From contig DETM01000056.1 of assembly GCA_002361655.1 (NCBI GenBank), positions 58,779 to 77,465 of the forward strand: 18,687 nucleotides of DNA, read 5' to 3'. Source of the DNA: Prevotella sp. UBA3288 (GTDB lineage: Bacteria; Bacteroidota; Bacteroidia; Bacteroidales; Bacteroidaceae). A program made the position numbers and the translations under genes. Below the pieces are notes generated by a model. It did no database searches. It saw only the letters and a program-made list of their open reading frames with translations, and was not told where the DNA came from. Shown here piece by piece: positions 1 to 6,667 of this stretch. Position 1 is the first letter of the stretch. Each line of letters starts with the position of its first letter.

Positions 1-1840
1 CGAAGCCCACATCGCCGCACACCAGACGGTCCATGGGCTGCGGCCGCTCCATATCGGCCTTCACATCCTGCGTGGCCTTCAGTTGGTCGGGGGTGTCCTC
101 ATAGAGGAACGAAGCCTCGAGTTCGTGCTGCAGGTAGGTGTCGTGGCTATAGGCGAAGCCGCGCTGATGGCGGCGGGTGGCATAGAGGCGGATGAGGTCG
201 CGGGCTATATCCTTGATGTGCTTCTTGGTGCGCTCCTTCAGCCGCTCCCACTGTCCGGTGCCGAGGGTCGACATACGGGGCTGCTGACCGTCGTCCTGCG
301 ACTTGTATTTCGACACCTTATATAATGAATGTATGCTGACATAGATGGCATCGCCCCGCTGGTAGATAATCTTGATCATCTCCTGGAAGCCGCCGTCCTG
401 CAACGGCATCCTGACCAGTCCGCCGAACTTGCCGATGCCGTGGTCTACATGTACCACATAGTCGCCAATCTCAAACTGCTGTATCTCCTTCAGCGTCAGA
501 GCCACCTTGCCCGAGCGGGCCTTGTCGCTCTTCAGGTTGTACTTATGGAAGCGGTCGAAAATCTGGTGGTCGGTGAACAGACAGACCCGCAGGTCGTTGT
601 CGACGAAGCCCTCGTGCAGGGTCTTGTTGACGGGGATGAACGCCTCCTCTTGTCCCCCTTCCTCTGAAGAAGGAGACAGTATCTCCTTCAGTCGCTCCTG
701 CTGCTTCCGGCTGTCGGCTAATATATATAAGGTGTAGCCCTTCAACCGATAGTCTTCGAACGACTGTTTCAGCAGGTCGAAGTTCTTATGGAACAGCGGC
801 TGGTAACTGGTGTTGAAGCGGATGACGGCCGACGCCGCCTGTGCGCCGCTCCCGTCCCCTCTGTCACCCTTGAGGAAAATCTTCCTGAACGGTTCGCTGT
901 CGCTATGAAACTGTCCGCCGGTGATGATCTGGCTGTCGCGCTGCATCTCACGCTCTATCTCGCGCTGCTCCATCTCCGTGGCACCCTCCATACGCTCCGC
1001 CCTGGCCTGATCGGAGAAGCCCTCCTGATAGATGCGCTCGATGGTGTCACGTACGAAACGGTAGTCCTTGAACACCAGCAGGGTGTCTTTCGGCAGAAAG
1101 GTGAACAGCGACTCTTTCTCCTCGACGGCGGTCAGTTCGGGCACGATGTCCACCCTGCTCCGCCGTTCACGCGACAACTGGTTTTCTACCTCGAAGGTTC
1201 GGACAGAGTCTATCTCGTCGCCGAAGAAGTCGATACGGAACGGAAACTCGTGGCTGAACGAAAAGACATCGAGCAGAGAGCCTCGCAGTGCGAACTGCCC
1301 CGGCTCGTAGACATAGTCCACCTCGCGGAAGCCGAAATCGCGCAACGTCTGGCAGACGGTGTCTACATCGGCACGCTCACCCTGTTCGATTGTCAGCGTG
1401 CGGCTGTCGAGACTCTTACGGGTCACCACCATCTCGGCGATGGCATCAGGATAGGTGACGATACATTCCGCTGCGCTACTCTTCAGGCTGGTCAGCACCT
1501 CGGTCCGCAGTATCTCGTTGGCAGCATCTTTCTGACCGTACTTGATGGCTCGCCGATAACTCGACGGGAAGAAGAGCACCTGCTGCTCACCCATGATCTG
1601 ACAGAGGTCGTGGTAGAAATAGCCTGCCTCGTCGCTGTCCTGCAGCACAAAGAGGAAAGTCTTGCCCTGCACTGCCTTACGCTTGATATGGTAAATCAGC
1701 GCGGCGAACGCCATCGGTGCCGACGAGGCCAACAGTCCCTCGACGGTGATGGTCTGCATCGATGATGTGCCGACGGCCTTGGCTAAAGCCGCCACCTGCG
1801 GCAACGCAGCATAGCGTGTTTGTAGTTCCTGGATATCCAT
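1..1840 (-). CDS. mfd: Transcription-repair coupling factor Mfd, N-terminal part (cut by window edge)
   Basis: Mfd is the ATP-dependent translocase that removes RNA polymerase stalled at DNA damage and recruits the UvrABC excision machinery. The frame reads from ATG at 1840 (MDIQELQTRY) without a stop to base 1, about 613 codons. Visible parts are the UvrB-like N-terminal region (motifs such as FFPSSYRRAIKYGQ and YEPGQFALRGSLLDVFSF) and the RNA-polymerase-interacting CarD-like domain (FEIGDYVVHVDHGIGKFGG, about 478-420). The window ends inside CGDVGF, the start of the Walker A loop, so the helicase domains and TRCF domain lie outside. Gene order and start are typical: 31 bp separate it from the upstream GH53 gene on the same strand. 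One oddity is a short Ser/Glu/Gly-rich insertion around residues 388-396 encoded by an imperfect palindrome (651-678). Confidence is very high for the family. Confidence 0.96.
   Translation of the reverse strand, partial: MDIQELQTRYAALPQVAALAKAVGTSSMQTITVEGLLASSAPMAFAALIYHIKRKAVQGKTFLFVLQDSDEAGYFYHDLCQIMGEQQVLFFPSSYRRAIKYGQKDAANEILRTEVLTSLKSSAAECIVTYPDAIAEMVVTRKSLDSRTLTIEQGERADVDTVCQTLRDFGFREVDYVYEPGQFALRGSLLDVFSFSHEFPFRIDFFGDEIDSVRTFEVENQLSRERRSRVDIVPELTAVEEKESLFTFLPKDTLLVFKDYRFVRDTIERIYQEGFSDQARAERMEGATEMEQREIEREMQRDSQIITGGQFHSDSEPFRKIFLKGDRGDGSGAQAASAVIRFNTSYQPLFHKNFDLLKQSFEDYRLKGYTLYILADSRKQQERLKEILSPSSEEGGQEEAFIPVNKTLHEGFVDNDLRVCLFTDHQIFDRFHKYNLKSDKARSGKVALTLKEIQQFEIGDYVVHVDHGIGKFGGLVRMPLQDGGFQEMIKIIYQRGDAIYVSIHSLYKVSKYKSQDDGQQPRMSTLGTGQWERLKERTKKHIKDIARDLIRLYATRRHQRGFAYSHDTYLQHELEASFLYEDTPDQLKATQDVKADMERPQPMDRLVCGDVGF
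651..678. repeat. 28-bp imperfect palindrome inside mfd
   Basis: On the plus strand the sequence begins TGTCCCCCTTCC and ends GAAGAAGGAGACA, so the two halves are near reverse complements (TGTC at both ends when read on each strand). It adds the low-complexity residues SPSSEEGGQ in frame between two mfd domains, which suits a small palindromic element tolerated in a linker. Whether it is mobile cannot be told from one copy. Confidence 0.4.
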
Positions 1841-1871
1841 GTGTATTCTTCACTTATGACGACCGACATCA

Positions 1872-2906
1872 CTATGGCTCGATGAAGCCATCCATGATGG
1901 CCGTGGGAGCAGCCTTCGAGTCGAAGGCACCCAGTTTGTAGCCGCCGGGCAGACACTGGGGCTCCCAATAGAACACTCCCCGGCAGTGGCCGTAGGTGCC
2001 GTAGCGGGCTTCACGGATGACTCGTGACAGTTGGCGACGGCCCTCGTCCATTTTCTCCGGATGCTGCTCGTCGACCTCGTAGCCGGTCTCGACAATCATC
2101 ACGTCGCAGTGATATTTCTCGCTGACATGACGGATGTTGGCCATGCAGTCGGTGATGATATCGTCGGCATTCAGTTCGGGATGGCCCTCCATGGCCCAGT
2201 AAGGATAGAGCGACATGCCGACCATGTCCCACTTGCCGCCATATTTCAGGATGGTGTCGAGGTTGTGGTCGTAGAGGCTCTGCCGGTGGCCACGGTCCAG
2301 ATGCACAATGACGATGGCATCGGGAAAGACCTCCTTGACGGCATCGTAGCCGGCAGCAATAAAACCGGCATACTGAGCAGGGTTCTTGTCGATATGGCCC
2401 ATGTCCCACAACAAACCGTTCGAGGTCTCGTTGCCCACCTGCACCCAACGGGGCTTGATGCCGTTGTCCTTCAACAGCGTGAGCACGTCGATGGTATGCC
2501 GGCGCAGGTCCTGCTTCATCTCTTCGTAAGAATGACCCGCCCATGCCTTGGGCACAGGCTGCTTGCCGGGGTCTGCCCACGAGTCGCTATAGTGGAAGTC
2601 GACCATGAAGTCCATGCCGAGGGCCTGCACCCGCTTGGCCATCGCCAGCAGTTCGTGCTTGTCGCAAGAGCCGCCACGAGGGTCGACCCAGACACGCATC
2701 CGGATGGCCGACATCTGGTAGTCGTTTTTCAACATCTCCAAGCATTCGCGCTCTCGGCCGCTGCGGTCGTGAAACACCGTGCCGTGACGTTCCTGGCCCA
2801 TCAGGAATCCCACATCGGCTCCTTTCACAAAGTCGCCGCCACCCGTCTGGGCCACGACCATCAGGGGCCACAACAAGGCTGCCAAAATCATCTGTCGTTT
2901 ACTCAT
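1872..2906 (-). CDS. Secreted GH53 arabinogalactan endo-beta-1,4-galactanase
   Basis: A 344-residue glycoside hydrolase of family 53, which cleaves internal beta-1,4-galactosyl linkages in galactan and type I arabinogalactan side chains of pectin. Residues 1-20 (MSKRQMILAALLWPLMVVAQ) form a signal peptide, so the enzyme is exported. The family signature follows directly: KGADVGFL near residue 28, FHYSDSWADPGKQ at 104-116, the acid/base glutamate E160 in VQVGNETSNGLLW, and the nucleophile E273 in IVETGYE. The length is that of a single-domain GH53 enzyme, with no carbohydrate-binding module. The start at 2906 is set by the signal peptide and by a -7 box just upstream. No SusC/SusD genes lie next to it, so it stands alone and reads toward mfd. 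Confidence in the family is high; substrate is inferred from the family. Confidence 0.93.
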   Translation of the reverse strand: MSKRQMILAALLWPLMVVAQTGGGDFVKGADVGFLMGQERHGTVFHDRSGRERECLEMLKNDYQMSAIRMRVWVDPRGGSCDKHELLAMAKRVQALGMDFMVDFHYSDSWADPGKQPVPKAWAGHSYEEMKQDLRRHTIDVLTLLKDNGIKPRWVQVGNETSNGLLWDMGHIDKNPAQYAGFIAAGYDAVKEVFPDAIVIVHLDRGHRQSLYDHNLDTILKYGGKWDMVGMSLYPYWAMEGHPELNADDIITDCMANIRHVSEKYHCDVMIVETGYEVDEQHPEKMDEGRRQLSRVIREARYGTYGHCRGVFYWEPQCLPGGYKLGAFDSKAAPTAIMDGFIEP

Positions 2907-2935
2907 AACTGCCGTCGCTTATTGTTTTCAGCCGA

Positions 2936-2943
2936 CAAAGTTA
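2936..2943 (-). promoter_or_regulatory. Bacteroidota -7 box for the GH53 gene
   Basis: On the minus strand this reads TAACTTTG, a match to the Bacteroidota consensus TAnnTTTG, 29 bp before the ATG. No convincing -33 TTTG is seen at the usual distance, so only the -7 element is called. Confidence 0.55.
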
Positions 2944-2992
2944 CTCATTTTTCTGCACAATCGGAAAGAATTCACATTATTATTAAAGATGT

Positions 2993-3033
2993 TAAAGGAG
3001 ATAAGGAGTTAAGAAGGTAAGAAGTTGAGGGAG
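2993..3033 (+). repeat. Imperfect 8-bp tandem repeat (TAAGRAGK-like) upstream of the XRE-cupin gene
   Basis: After an initial taaaggaga come four consecutive octamers: taaggagt, taagaagg, taagaagt, tgagggag (3002-3033). The tract is purine-rich on the plus strand and lies between the GH53 promoter and the promoter of the regulator gene. It has the same period as the tract at 3716-3752 on the other side of the regulator. Confidence 0.5.
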
Positions 3034-3101
3034 AAAAGGTGTTAAAGACACATCAATTGTTAATGTTCCCAAAAAGGAAGTGATATTTCGACGATAATTT
3101 G

Positions 3102-3109
3102 TAACTTTG
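3102..3109 (+). promoter_or_regulatory. Bacteroidota -7 box for the XRE-cupin/acyl-CoA synthetase unit
   Basis: TAACTTTG matches the TAnnTTTG consensus and ends 30 bp before the ATG at 3140. It overlaps a TTG (3107) that could be taken as an upstream in-frame start, which argues for 3140 as the true start. The -33 region has no clean TTTG. Confidence 0.6.
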
Positions 3110-3139
3110 CACCCCAATAAAAAACTAAATTTGTTATTT

Positions 3140-3718
3140 ATGTCAGATAACCATTCGATCGTAGGATCAAAGATCAAGGGACTCCGTGAGTCCAAGAACA
3201 TCAGTATCGACGACGTGGCAGAGCGCAGCGGCCTCTCCAAAGAACAGATCGTCTCCATCGAAAACGACGAGCACCTGCCCTCGCTGGGACCGCTCATCAA
3301 GATAGCCCGTGCCCTGGGCGTCCGTCTGGGCACCTTCCTCGACGACGACAACGACCTGGGACCCGTGGTGTGCCGTGCCGAAGAGCACAACAGCAGCATC
3401 AGTTTCTCCAACGGCACCTCGGATGCCCGCAAGCACATGGAGTACTTCTCGCTGGCCAAGCGAAAGGCCGGACGCAGCATGGAGCCGTTCATCATCAACA
3501 TCCAGGCTTCGGAAGAGAAGCAGTTTAAACTGTCGGCCCACGAGGGCGAGGAGTTCATCTACGTGCTGGAAGGTGAACTGGAGATAGACTACGGCAAGAC
3601 GAAATATGTGTTGAAGGAGGGCGACAGCATCTACTACGACTCTATCGTCGAGCACCATGTGCACGGAGCCGACGGCAAGCCCGCCAAGATTCTGGCATTA
3701 GTCTATATACCGTTCTAA
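3140..3718 (+). CDS. XRE-family transcriptional regulator with C-terminal cupin domain
   Basis: A 192-residue two-domain regulator. Residues 6-65 are a lambda-repressor-like helix-turn-helix (IVGSKIKGLRESKN, then ISIDDVAERSGLSKEQIVSIEN). Residues about 115-190 are a cupin barrel with the typical HEGEEFIYVLEGELEI and LKEGDSIYYDSIVEHHVHG motifs; the histidines are consistent with metal or small-ligand binding. This architecture (PuuR-like) generally couples ligand sensing to repression or activation. The gene lies 44 bp before an acyl-CoA synthetase on the same strand and shares its terminator, so it probably controls or senses products of that enzyme; that is inference from position. ATG 3140 is preferred to TTG 3107, which would sit inside the promoter. 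Confidence 0.92.
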   Translation: MSDNHSIVGSKIKGLRESKNISIDDVAERSGLSKEQIVSIENDEHLPSLGPLIKIARALGVRLGTFLDDDNDLGPVVCRAEEHNSSISFSNGTSDARKHMEYFSLAKRKAGRSMEPFIINIQASEEKQFKLSAHEGEEFIYVLEGELEIDYGKTKYVLKEGDSIYYDSIVEHHVHGADGKPAKILALVYIPF

Positions 3719-3752
3719 CGGTATAACGGCATAACGACATAACGGTATAACG
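3716..3752 (+). repeat. 8-bp tandem repeat (TAACGGTA, 4.6 copies) between regulator and synthetase genes
   Basis: The units are taacggta, taacggca, taacgaca, taacggta and a partial taacg. The first unit contains the TAA stop of the XRE-cupin gene and the last ends 10 bp before the ATG of the acyl-CoA synthetase, in its leader. A change in copy number would alter the spacing between the two genes without touching either product. Confidence 0.85.
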
Positions 3753-3762
3753 AAAAAAAAGA

Positions 3763-5490
3763 ATGAGTAACGTAAGACTCGATATGGCAGGCAGACCACT
3801 GCCCGACCGCACCTATCCGGCAGAGACTGGTAGTGCCGGCTACACGCTCTACGAGCGTACCCTCGGCCAGTGGCTTGAACACTGGGCAGAGACCACCCCC
3901 GACAAAGAGTATATCGTCTACAGCGACCGCGACCTGCGCTTCACCTGGAGCCAGTTCAACGAACGGGTAGACAATCTGGCCAAAGGCCTCATCTCCATCG
4001 GTGTGAAGAAGGGTTCCAACGTCGGCATCTGGGCCACCAACGTGCCCGACTGGCTGACGTTCCTCTACGCCACGGCGAAGATCGGCGCCGTGCTCGTCAC
4101 GGTGAACACTAACTACAAGCAGAACGAACTGGAGTATCTCTGCAAGGACTCCGACATGGAGGTGCTCTGCATCACCGACGGCACCTGGGACTGCAACTAT
4201 GTCGATATGACCTACACCATGCTGCCCGAACTGAAGACCTGCGAACGCGGTCATCTGAACAGCGAGCGCTTCCCTTATCTGAAGAATGTGGTCTACATCG
4301 GCATGGAGAAATACCGCGGTATGTACAACACCGCCGAACTGCTGCTGCTCGGACAGAACATCGACGACGAGACACTCAACGAGATGAAGCGCAACGTGTC
4401 GTGCCACGATGTGTGCAATATGCAGTACACCAGCGGCACCACGGGCTTCCCCAAGGGTGTCATGCTCACCCATTTCGGCATTGCCAACGACGGCTTCTTC
4501 ACCGGCGAGAACATGGGATTCACCCAGGACGACAAACTGTGCGTCTGCGTGCCTCTGTTCCACTGCTTCGGCGTGGTGCTCGCCACGATGAACTGTCTGA
4601 CCCACGGCTGCACCGAGGTGATGGTCGAGAAGTTCGACCCCCTCGTCGTTCTCGCCTCTATCCATAAGGAGCGTTGCACGGCCGTCTATGGCGTGCCCAC
4701 CATGTTCATAGCCGAACTCAACCACCCCATGTTCTCCATGTTCGACCTCACCTCGCTGCGCACCGGCATCATGGCCGGCAGCCTCTGTCCCGTGGAACTG
4801 ATGAAGCAGGTGTCGGAGAAGATGTATATGACCATCACCAGCGTCTATGGCCTCACCGAGTCGTCGCCCGGCATGACGCAAACCTGTCTGAACGACACCT
4901 TCGAACAGCGGTGCACCACGGTCGGCCGCGACTACCCATTCGTCGACGTCAAGGTGCTCGACCCGGAGACCGGCGAGGAATGTCCCGTCGGCGTGCAGGG
5001 CGAGATGTGCTGCAAGGGCTTCAACGTGATGAAGGGCTACTACAAGAATCCGCAGGCCACGGCCGAGGTCATCGACAAAAACGGCTATCTGCACTCCGGT
5101 GACCTGGGCATCAAAGACGAGCAGGGCTTCTACCGCATCACCGGCCGTATCAAGGACATGATTATCCGTGGCGGCGAGAACATCTATCCACGCGAGATCG
5201 AGGAGTTTCTCTACCACATGCCCGGCATTCGCGACGTACAGGTGGCTGCCGTGCCGTCGAAGAAATACGGCGAGGCCGTCGGTGCTTTCATCATCCTCGA
5301 CGAGGGTGTCAAGATGGAACCCGAAGACGTGCAGGAGTTCTGCCGTGGCAAGATTGCCCGCTACAAGATACCGAAGTACGTATTCTTCATCGACCAGTTC
5401 CCACTGACCGGCAGCGGCAAGATTCAGAAGTTCAAACTCAAGGAGATGAGCCTCGAACTCTGCCGCCAGCAGGGCATAGAGGTGGTGTAA
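3763..5490 (+). CDS. AMP-binding acyl-CoA synthetase (fatty acid-CoA ligase type)
   Basis: A 575-residue member of the ANL adenylate-forming superfamily, which activates a carboxylic acid with ATP and transfers it to CoA. All core motifs are present: A3 phosphate loop [11 protein letters not shown] (222-232), A5 YGLTES (362-367), A7 SGDLG (445-449), A8 hinge [15 protein letters not shown] (462-476) and the A10 catalytic lysine K553 in [12 protein letters not shown]. Length and motif spacing match medium- or long-chain fatty acid-CoA ligases; the substrate cannot be fixed from sequence. The ATG at 3763 follows an A-rich leader (cgaaaaaaaagaATG), usual in Bacteroidota. It is the second gene of a two-gene unit with the XRE-cupin regulator. 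A 611-codon open frame on the opposite strand is a shadow of codon bias, not a gene. Confidence 0.93.
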   Translation: MSNVRLDMAGRPLPDRTYPAETGSAGYTLYERTLGQWLEHWAETTPDKEYIVYSDRDLRFTWSQFNERVDNLAKGLISIGVKKGSNVGIWATNVPDWLTFLYATAKIGAVLVTVNTNYKQNELEYLCKDSDMEVLCITDGTWDCNYVDMTYTMLPELKTCERGHLNSERFPYLKNVVYIGMEKYRGMYNTAELLLLGQNIDDETLNEMKRNVSCHDVCNMQYTSGTTGFPKGVMLTHFGIANDGFFTGENMGFTQDDKLCVCVPLFHCFGVVLATMNCLTHGCTEVMVEKFDPLVVLASIHKERCTAVYGVPTMFIAELNHPMFSMFDLTSLRTGIMAGSLCPVELMKQVSEKMYMTITSVYGLTESSPGMTQTCLNDTFEQRCTTVGRDYPFVDVKVLDPETGEECPVGVQGEMCCKGFNVMKGYYKNPQATAEVIDKNGYLHSGDLGIKDEQGFYRITGRIKDMIIRGGENIYPREIEEFLYHMPGIRDVQVAAVPSKKYGEAVGAFIILDEGVKMEPEDVQEFCRGKIARYKIPKYVFFIDQFPLTGSGKIQKFKLKEMSLELCRQQGIEVV

Positions 5491-5501
5491 CAAAAAACTA
5501 T

Positions 5502-5534
5502 CTATCCGGATCGCCCGCCCAGCGATTCGGATAG
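5502..5534 (+). terminator. Intrinsic terminator after the acyl-CoA synthetase gene
   Basis: A 13-bp stem with one mismatch (CTATCCGGATCGC against GCGATTCGGATAG) around a 7-base loop, followed by tctttct. It begins 11 bp after the stop codon. Because the downstream genes are on the other strand, it may also limit transcription from the right. Confidence 0.8.
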
Positions 5535-5607
5535 TCTTTCTCATGGGCAAGTGACGATGCGGATTATTTTTTTAGGTAATACTAGTCTGAGAGGCTCTCG
5601 AGCAGAG

Positions 5608-5685
5608 TCACTTCTTGCGCACTGGGTCGCAAGTGAGGCCGCAGCCCAGTTTCTTGAAGATCTTACGGTCCACCTCGCTGAGCAT
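5608..5685. repeat. Left copy of the 78-bp direct repeat (DUF1846 3' end)
   Basis: This copy matches 17996-18073 at 77 of 78 positions; the only difference is T at 5623 against C at 18011. It begins exactly at the stop codon (TGA on the minus strand) and encodes the last 25 residues of the DUF1846 protein (MLSEVDRKIFKKLGCG...). Sequence outside the repeat does not match on either side. The two copies lie 12,388 bp apart and bracket the AT-rich island. Confidence 0.95.
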
Positions 5686-5880
5686 AATCTTGACCGGCAC
5701 CGGCGAGCGCGACAGCGACTGGCTGTCGGTGTTGCACACAGCGTATGTCACACCATCCACGCCCTCGTTGTACATATTCCTGACGGCATTGCATCCGCCG
5801 CCACCCACGCCAATCACCTTGATGATGCCCTGCATCTTGTCCTCTACAGGCAGGATAAAGTCTTTCAGTATCTCGTCCAT
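5608..5880 (-). pseudogene. Chimeric ORF: FtsZ N-terminus fused in frame to DUF1846 C-terminus
   Basis: This frame encodes 90 residues. The first about 65 (MDEILKDFILPVEDKMQGII...) are an unmistakable FtsZ N-terminus, with the GTP-binding VIGVGGGGCNAVRNMY segment, the T3-region VCNTDSQSLSRSP and VPVKI. After KI the sequence switches to MLSEVDRKIFKKLGCG..., the C-terminal 25 residues of the DUF1846 protein encoded at 17996-18073. FtsZ normally needs more than 300 residues, so this cannot be a working tubulin homologue and presumably an intact ftsZ exists elsewhere. Bacteroidales FtsZ often continues KIMLG or KIQLG, so a few bases of shared sequence (ATGCT) could have guided the join. A -7 box upstream means it might still be transcribed. 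A chimera from assembly is the main alternative. Confidence 0.85.
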
Positions 5881-5907
5881 ATCGCTCTGGTTTCACATTT
5901 ACGCCTG

Positions 5908-5915
5908 CAAAGTTA
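5908..5915 (-). promoter_or_regulatory. -7 box upstream of the ftsZ fragment
   Basis: On the minus strand it reads TAACTTTG (TAnnTTTG consensus), 27 bp before the ATG at 5880. The -33 region lacks a good TTTG. It appears to be the remnant of the native ftsZ promoter carried with the fragment. Confidence 0.45.
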
Positions 5916-5935
5916 CTCATTTTCCACGAAACCGC

Positions 5936-5954
5936 CAAGCCTCCGCAAGGCTTG
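5936..5954. repeat. Small hairpin with the recurring GCAAGGCTTG motif
   Basis: A perfect 7-bp inverted repeat (CAAGCCT / AGGCTTG) with the loop CCGCA. It lies after the stop of the 41-residue gene and could act as a weak terminator, though no T-run follows. Related motifs recur near 6645, 16631, 16711 and 17091, always between genes in this island. Confidence 0.5.
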
Positions 5955-5967
5955 CGAAGACAACAAC

Positions 5968-6093
5968 TCACATTCTCATGTCTAAGGAGTCGAACTCCTC
6001 CTCATCATCTTTCCCAAACCATGTCTTGTATTCGTTGTATAGCATCCAAAGAATCATGCCTCCAAACATCAAAAATGCAACTATCGTATCCAT
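5968..6093 (-). CDS. Small putative membrane protein (41 aa)
   Basis: A 41-residue frame from ATG 6093 to TGA 5968. Residues 2-19 (DTIVAFLMFGGMILWMLY) form one hydrophobic membrane segment, followed by NEYKTWFGK and a strongly acidic tail (DDEEEFDSLD). This single-pass design with a charged cytosolic tail is common among bacterial small membrane proteins. The start lies 22 bp after the stop of the 151-residue gene on the same strand, so the two may be co-transcribed. There is no family assignment; coding status rests on composition and position only. Confidence 0.5.
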   Translation of the reverse strand: MDTIVAFLMFGGMILWMLYNEYKTWFGKDDEEEFDSLDMRM

Positions 6094-6115
6094 CTTCTAT
6101 TAGAGATTTAAAACA

Positions 6116-6571
6116 TCAATATTTCTTCCATTGATGGTTATTACCACCAGACTCTCCATACTGCTCCTTACGAACCTGCGATTTCACCCATTGCTGGTCA
6201 CTTTTCGTTGAGACATTAAAGATGCTGGCAATTTTCTGTTTGTCCTTTCCTGCTTTGTATCGTTCTCGCAGTTCTTTCCGTGCCAATGTCACATTGCCAC
6301 CCTTCTTGTCCTGAAACTCTTGGATAAGAGCGTCAGTATCCTCTGTCTTGATACGTTCCTCACGTTTTCCGACCTTGTCAGCAAACAACATCTTAAAGGC
6401 CGTTTGTTTCAGCGGATGTTTCTCGCCGAGCAATCTGCTCCTGTAAACACTTACCAGTTCCTCCCTCGTCAAATTGGGCATAATGGACTGGCACTCTCTC
6501 AACACGTTCTCATCCCACTGTGTGAAATGATACTTCCGGCATTGCCCCATGATGTACTCGTAATCTGTCAT
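6116..6571 (-). CDS. Hypothetical protein, helical, possible HTH-like C-terminal half (151 aa)
   Basis: I do not recognise the family. The protein is charged and predicted mostly helical, with no signal peptide or membrane segment. Residues about 40-70 contain YRSRLLGEKHPLKQTAF and the C-terminal half (ARKELRERYKAGKDKQKIASIF, NVSTKSDQQWVKSQV) resembles a helix-turn-helix in which a short turn around FNVST precedes a second helix. The gene follows the end of the nine-gene cassette after a 96-bp gap on the same strand. A possible -7 box (TAATTTTG on the minus strand, about 6602-6609) suggests its own promoter. It could be a small regulator, but that is a guess. Confidence 0.7.
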   Translation of the reverse strand: MTDYEYIMGQCRKYHFTQWDENVLRECQSIMPNLTREELVSVYRSRLLGEKHPLKQTAFKMLFADKVGKREERIKTEDTDALIQEFQDKKGGNVTLARKELRERYKAGKDKQKIASIFNVSTKSDQQWVKSQVRKEQYGESGGNNHQWKKY

Positions 6572-6667
6572 AATCTGTAATCATTAAGTTGTTACAGCGA
6601 CAAAATTACTCATTCTATGGCAGGCTTCCAAGCGATTCATAACCGCAAGGCTTGTGGAATCTTGATT

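Noticed and set aside
788..1765. A 325-codon plus-strand open frame opposite mfd
   Set aside because: The minus strand encodes clear Mfd motifs throughout; the plus frame has no domain and no promoter.
2031..3020. A 329-codon plus-strand open frame opposite the GH53 gene
   Set aside because: The GH53 gene on the minus strand has signal peptide, catalytic residues and promoter; the plus frame has none of these.
3107..3139. Upstream TTG start for the XRE-cupin gene
   Set aside because: The TTG overlaps the TAACTTTG promoter box, so it would not be in the transcript; ATG 3140 begins the HTH domain normally.
3716..3752. CRISPR-like array
   Set aside because: The units are 8 bp with no spacers and no cas gene is present; it is a simple tandem repeat. 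The same applies to the 12-bp tract at 10966-11001.
3715..5550. A 611-codon open frame on the minus strand opposite the acyl-CoA synthetase gene
   Set aside because: It is the antisense of a motif-complete ANL enzyme, is histidine- and leucine-rich without any recognisable domain, and arises from the GC-rich codon pattern of the real gene.
5608..5880. A functional FtsZ
   Set aside because: Only about 65 of more than 300 residues are present and the rest of the GTPase is missing.
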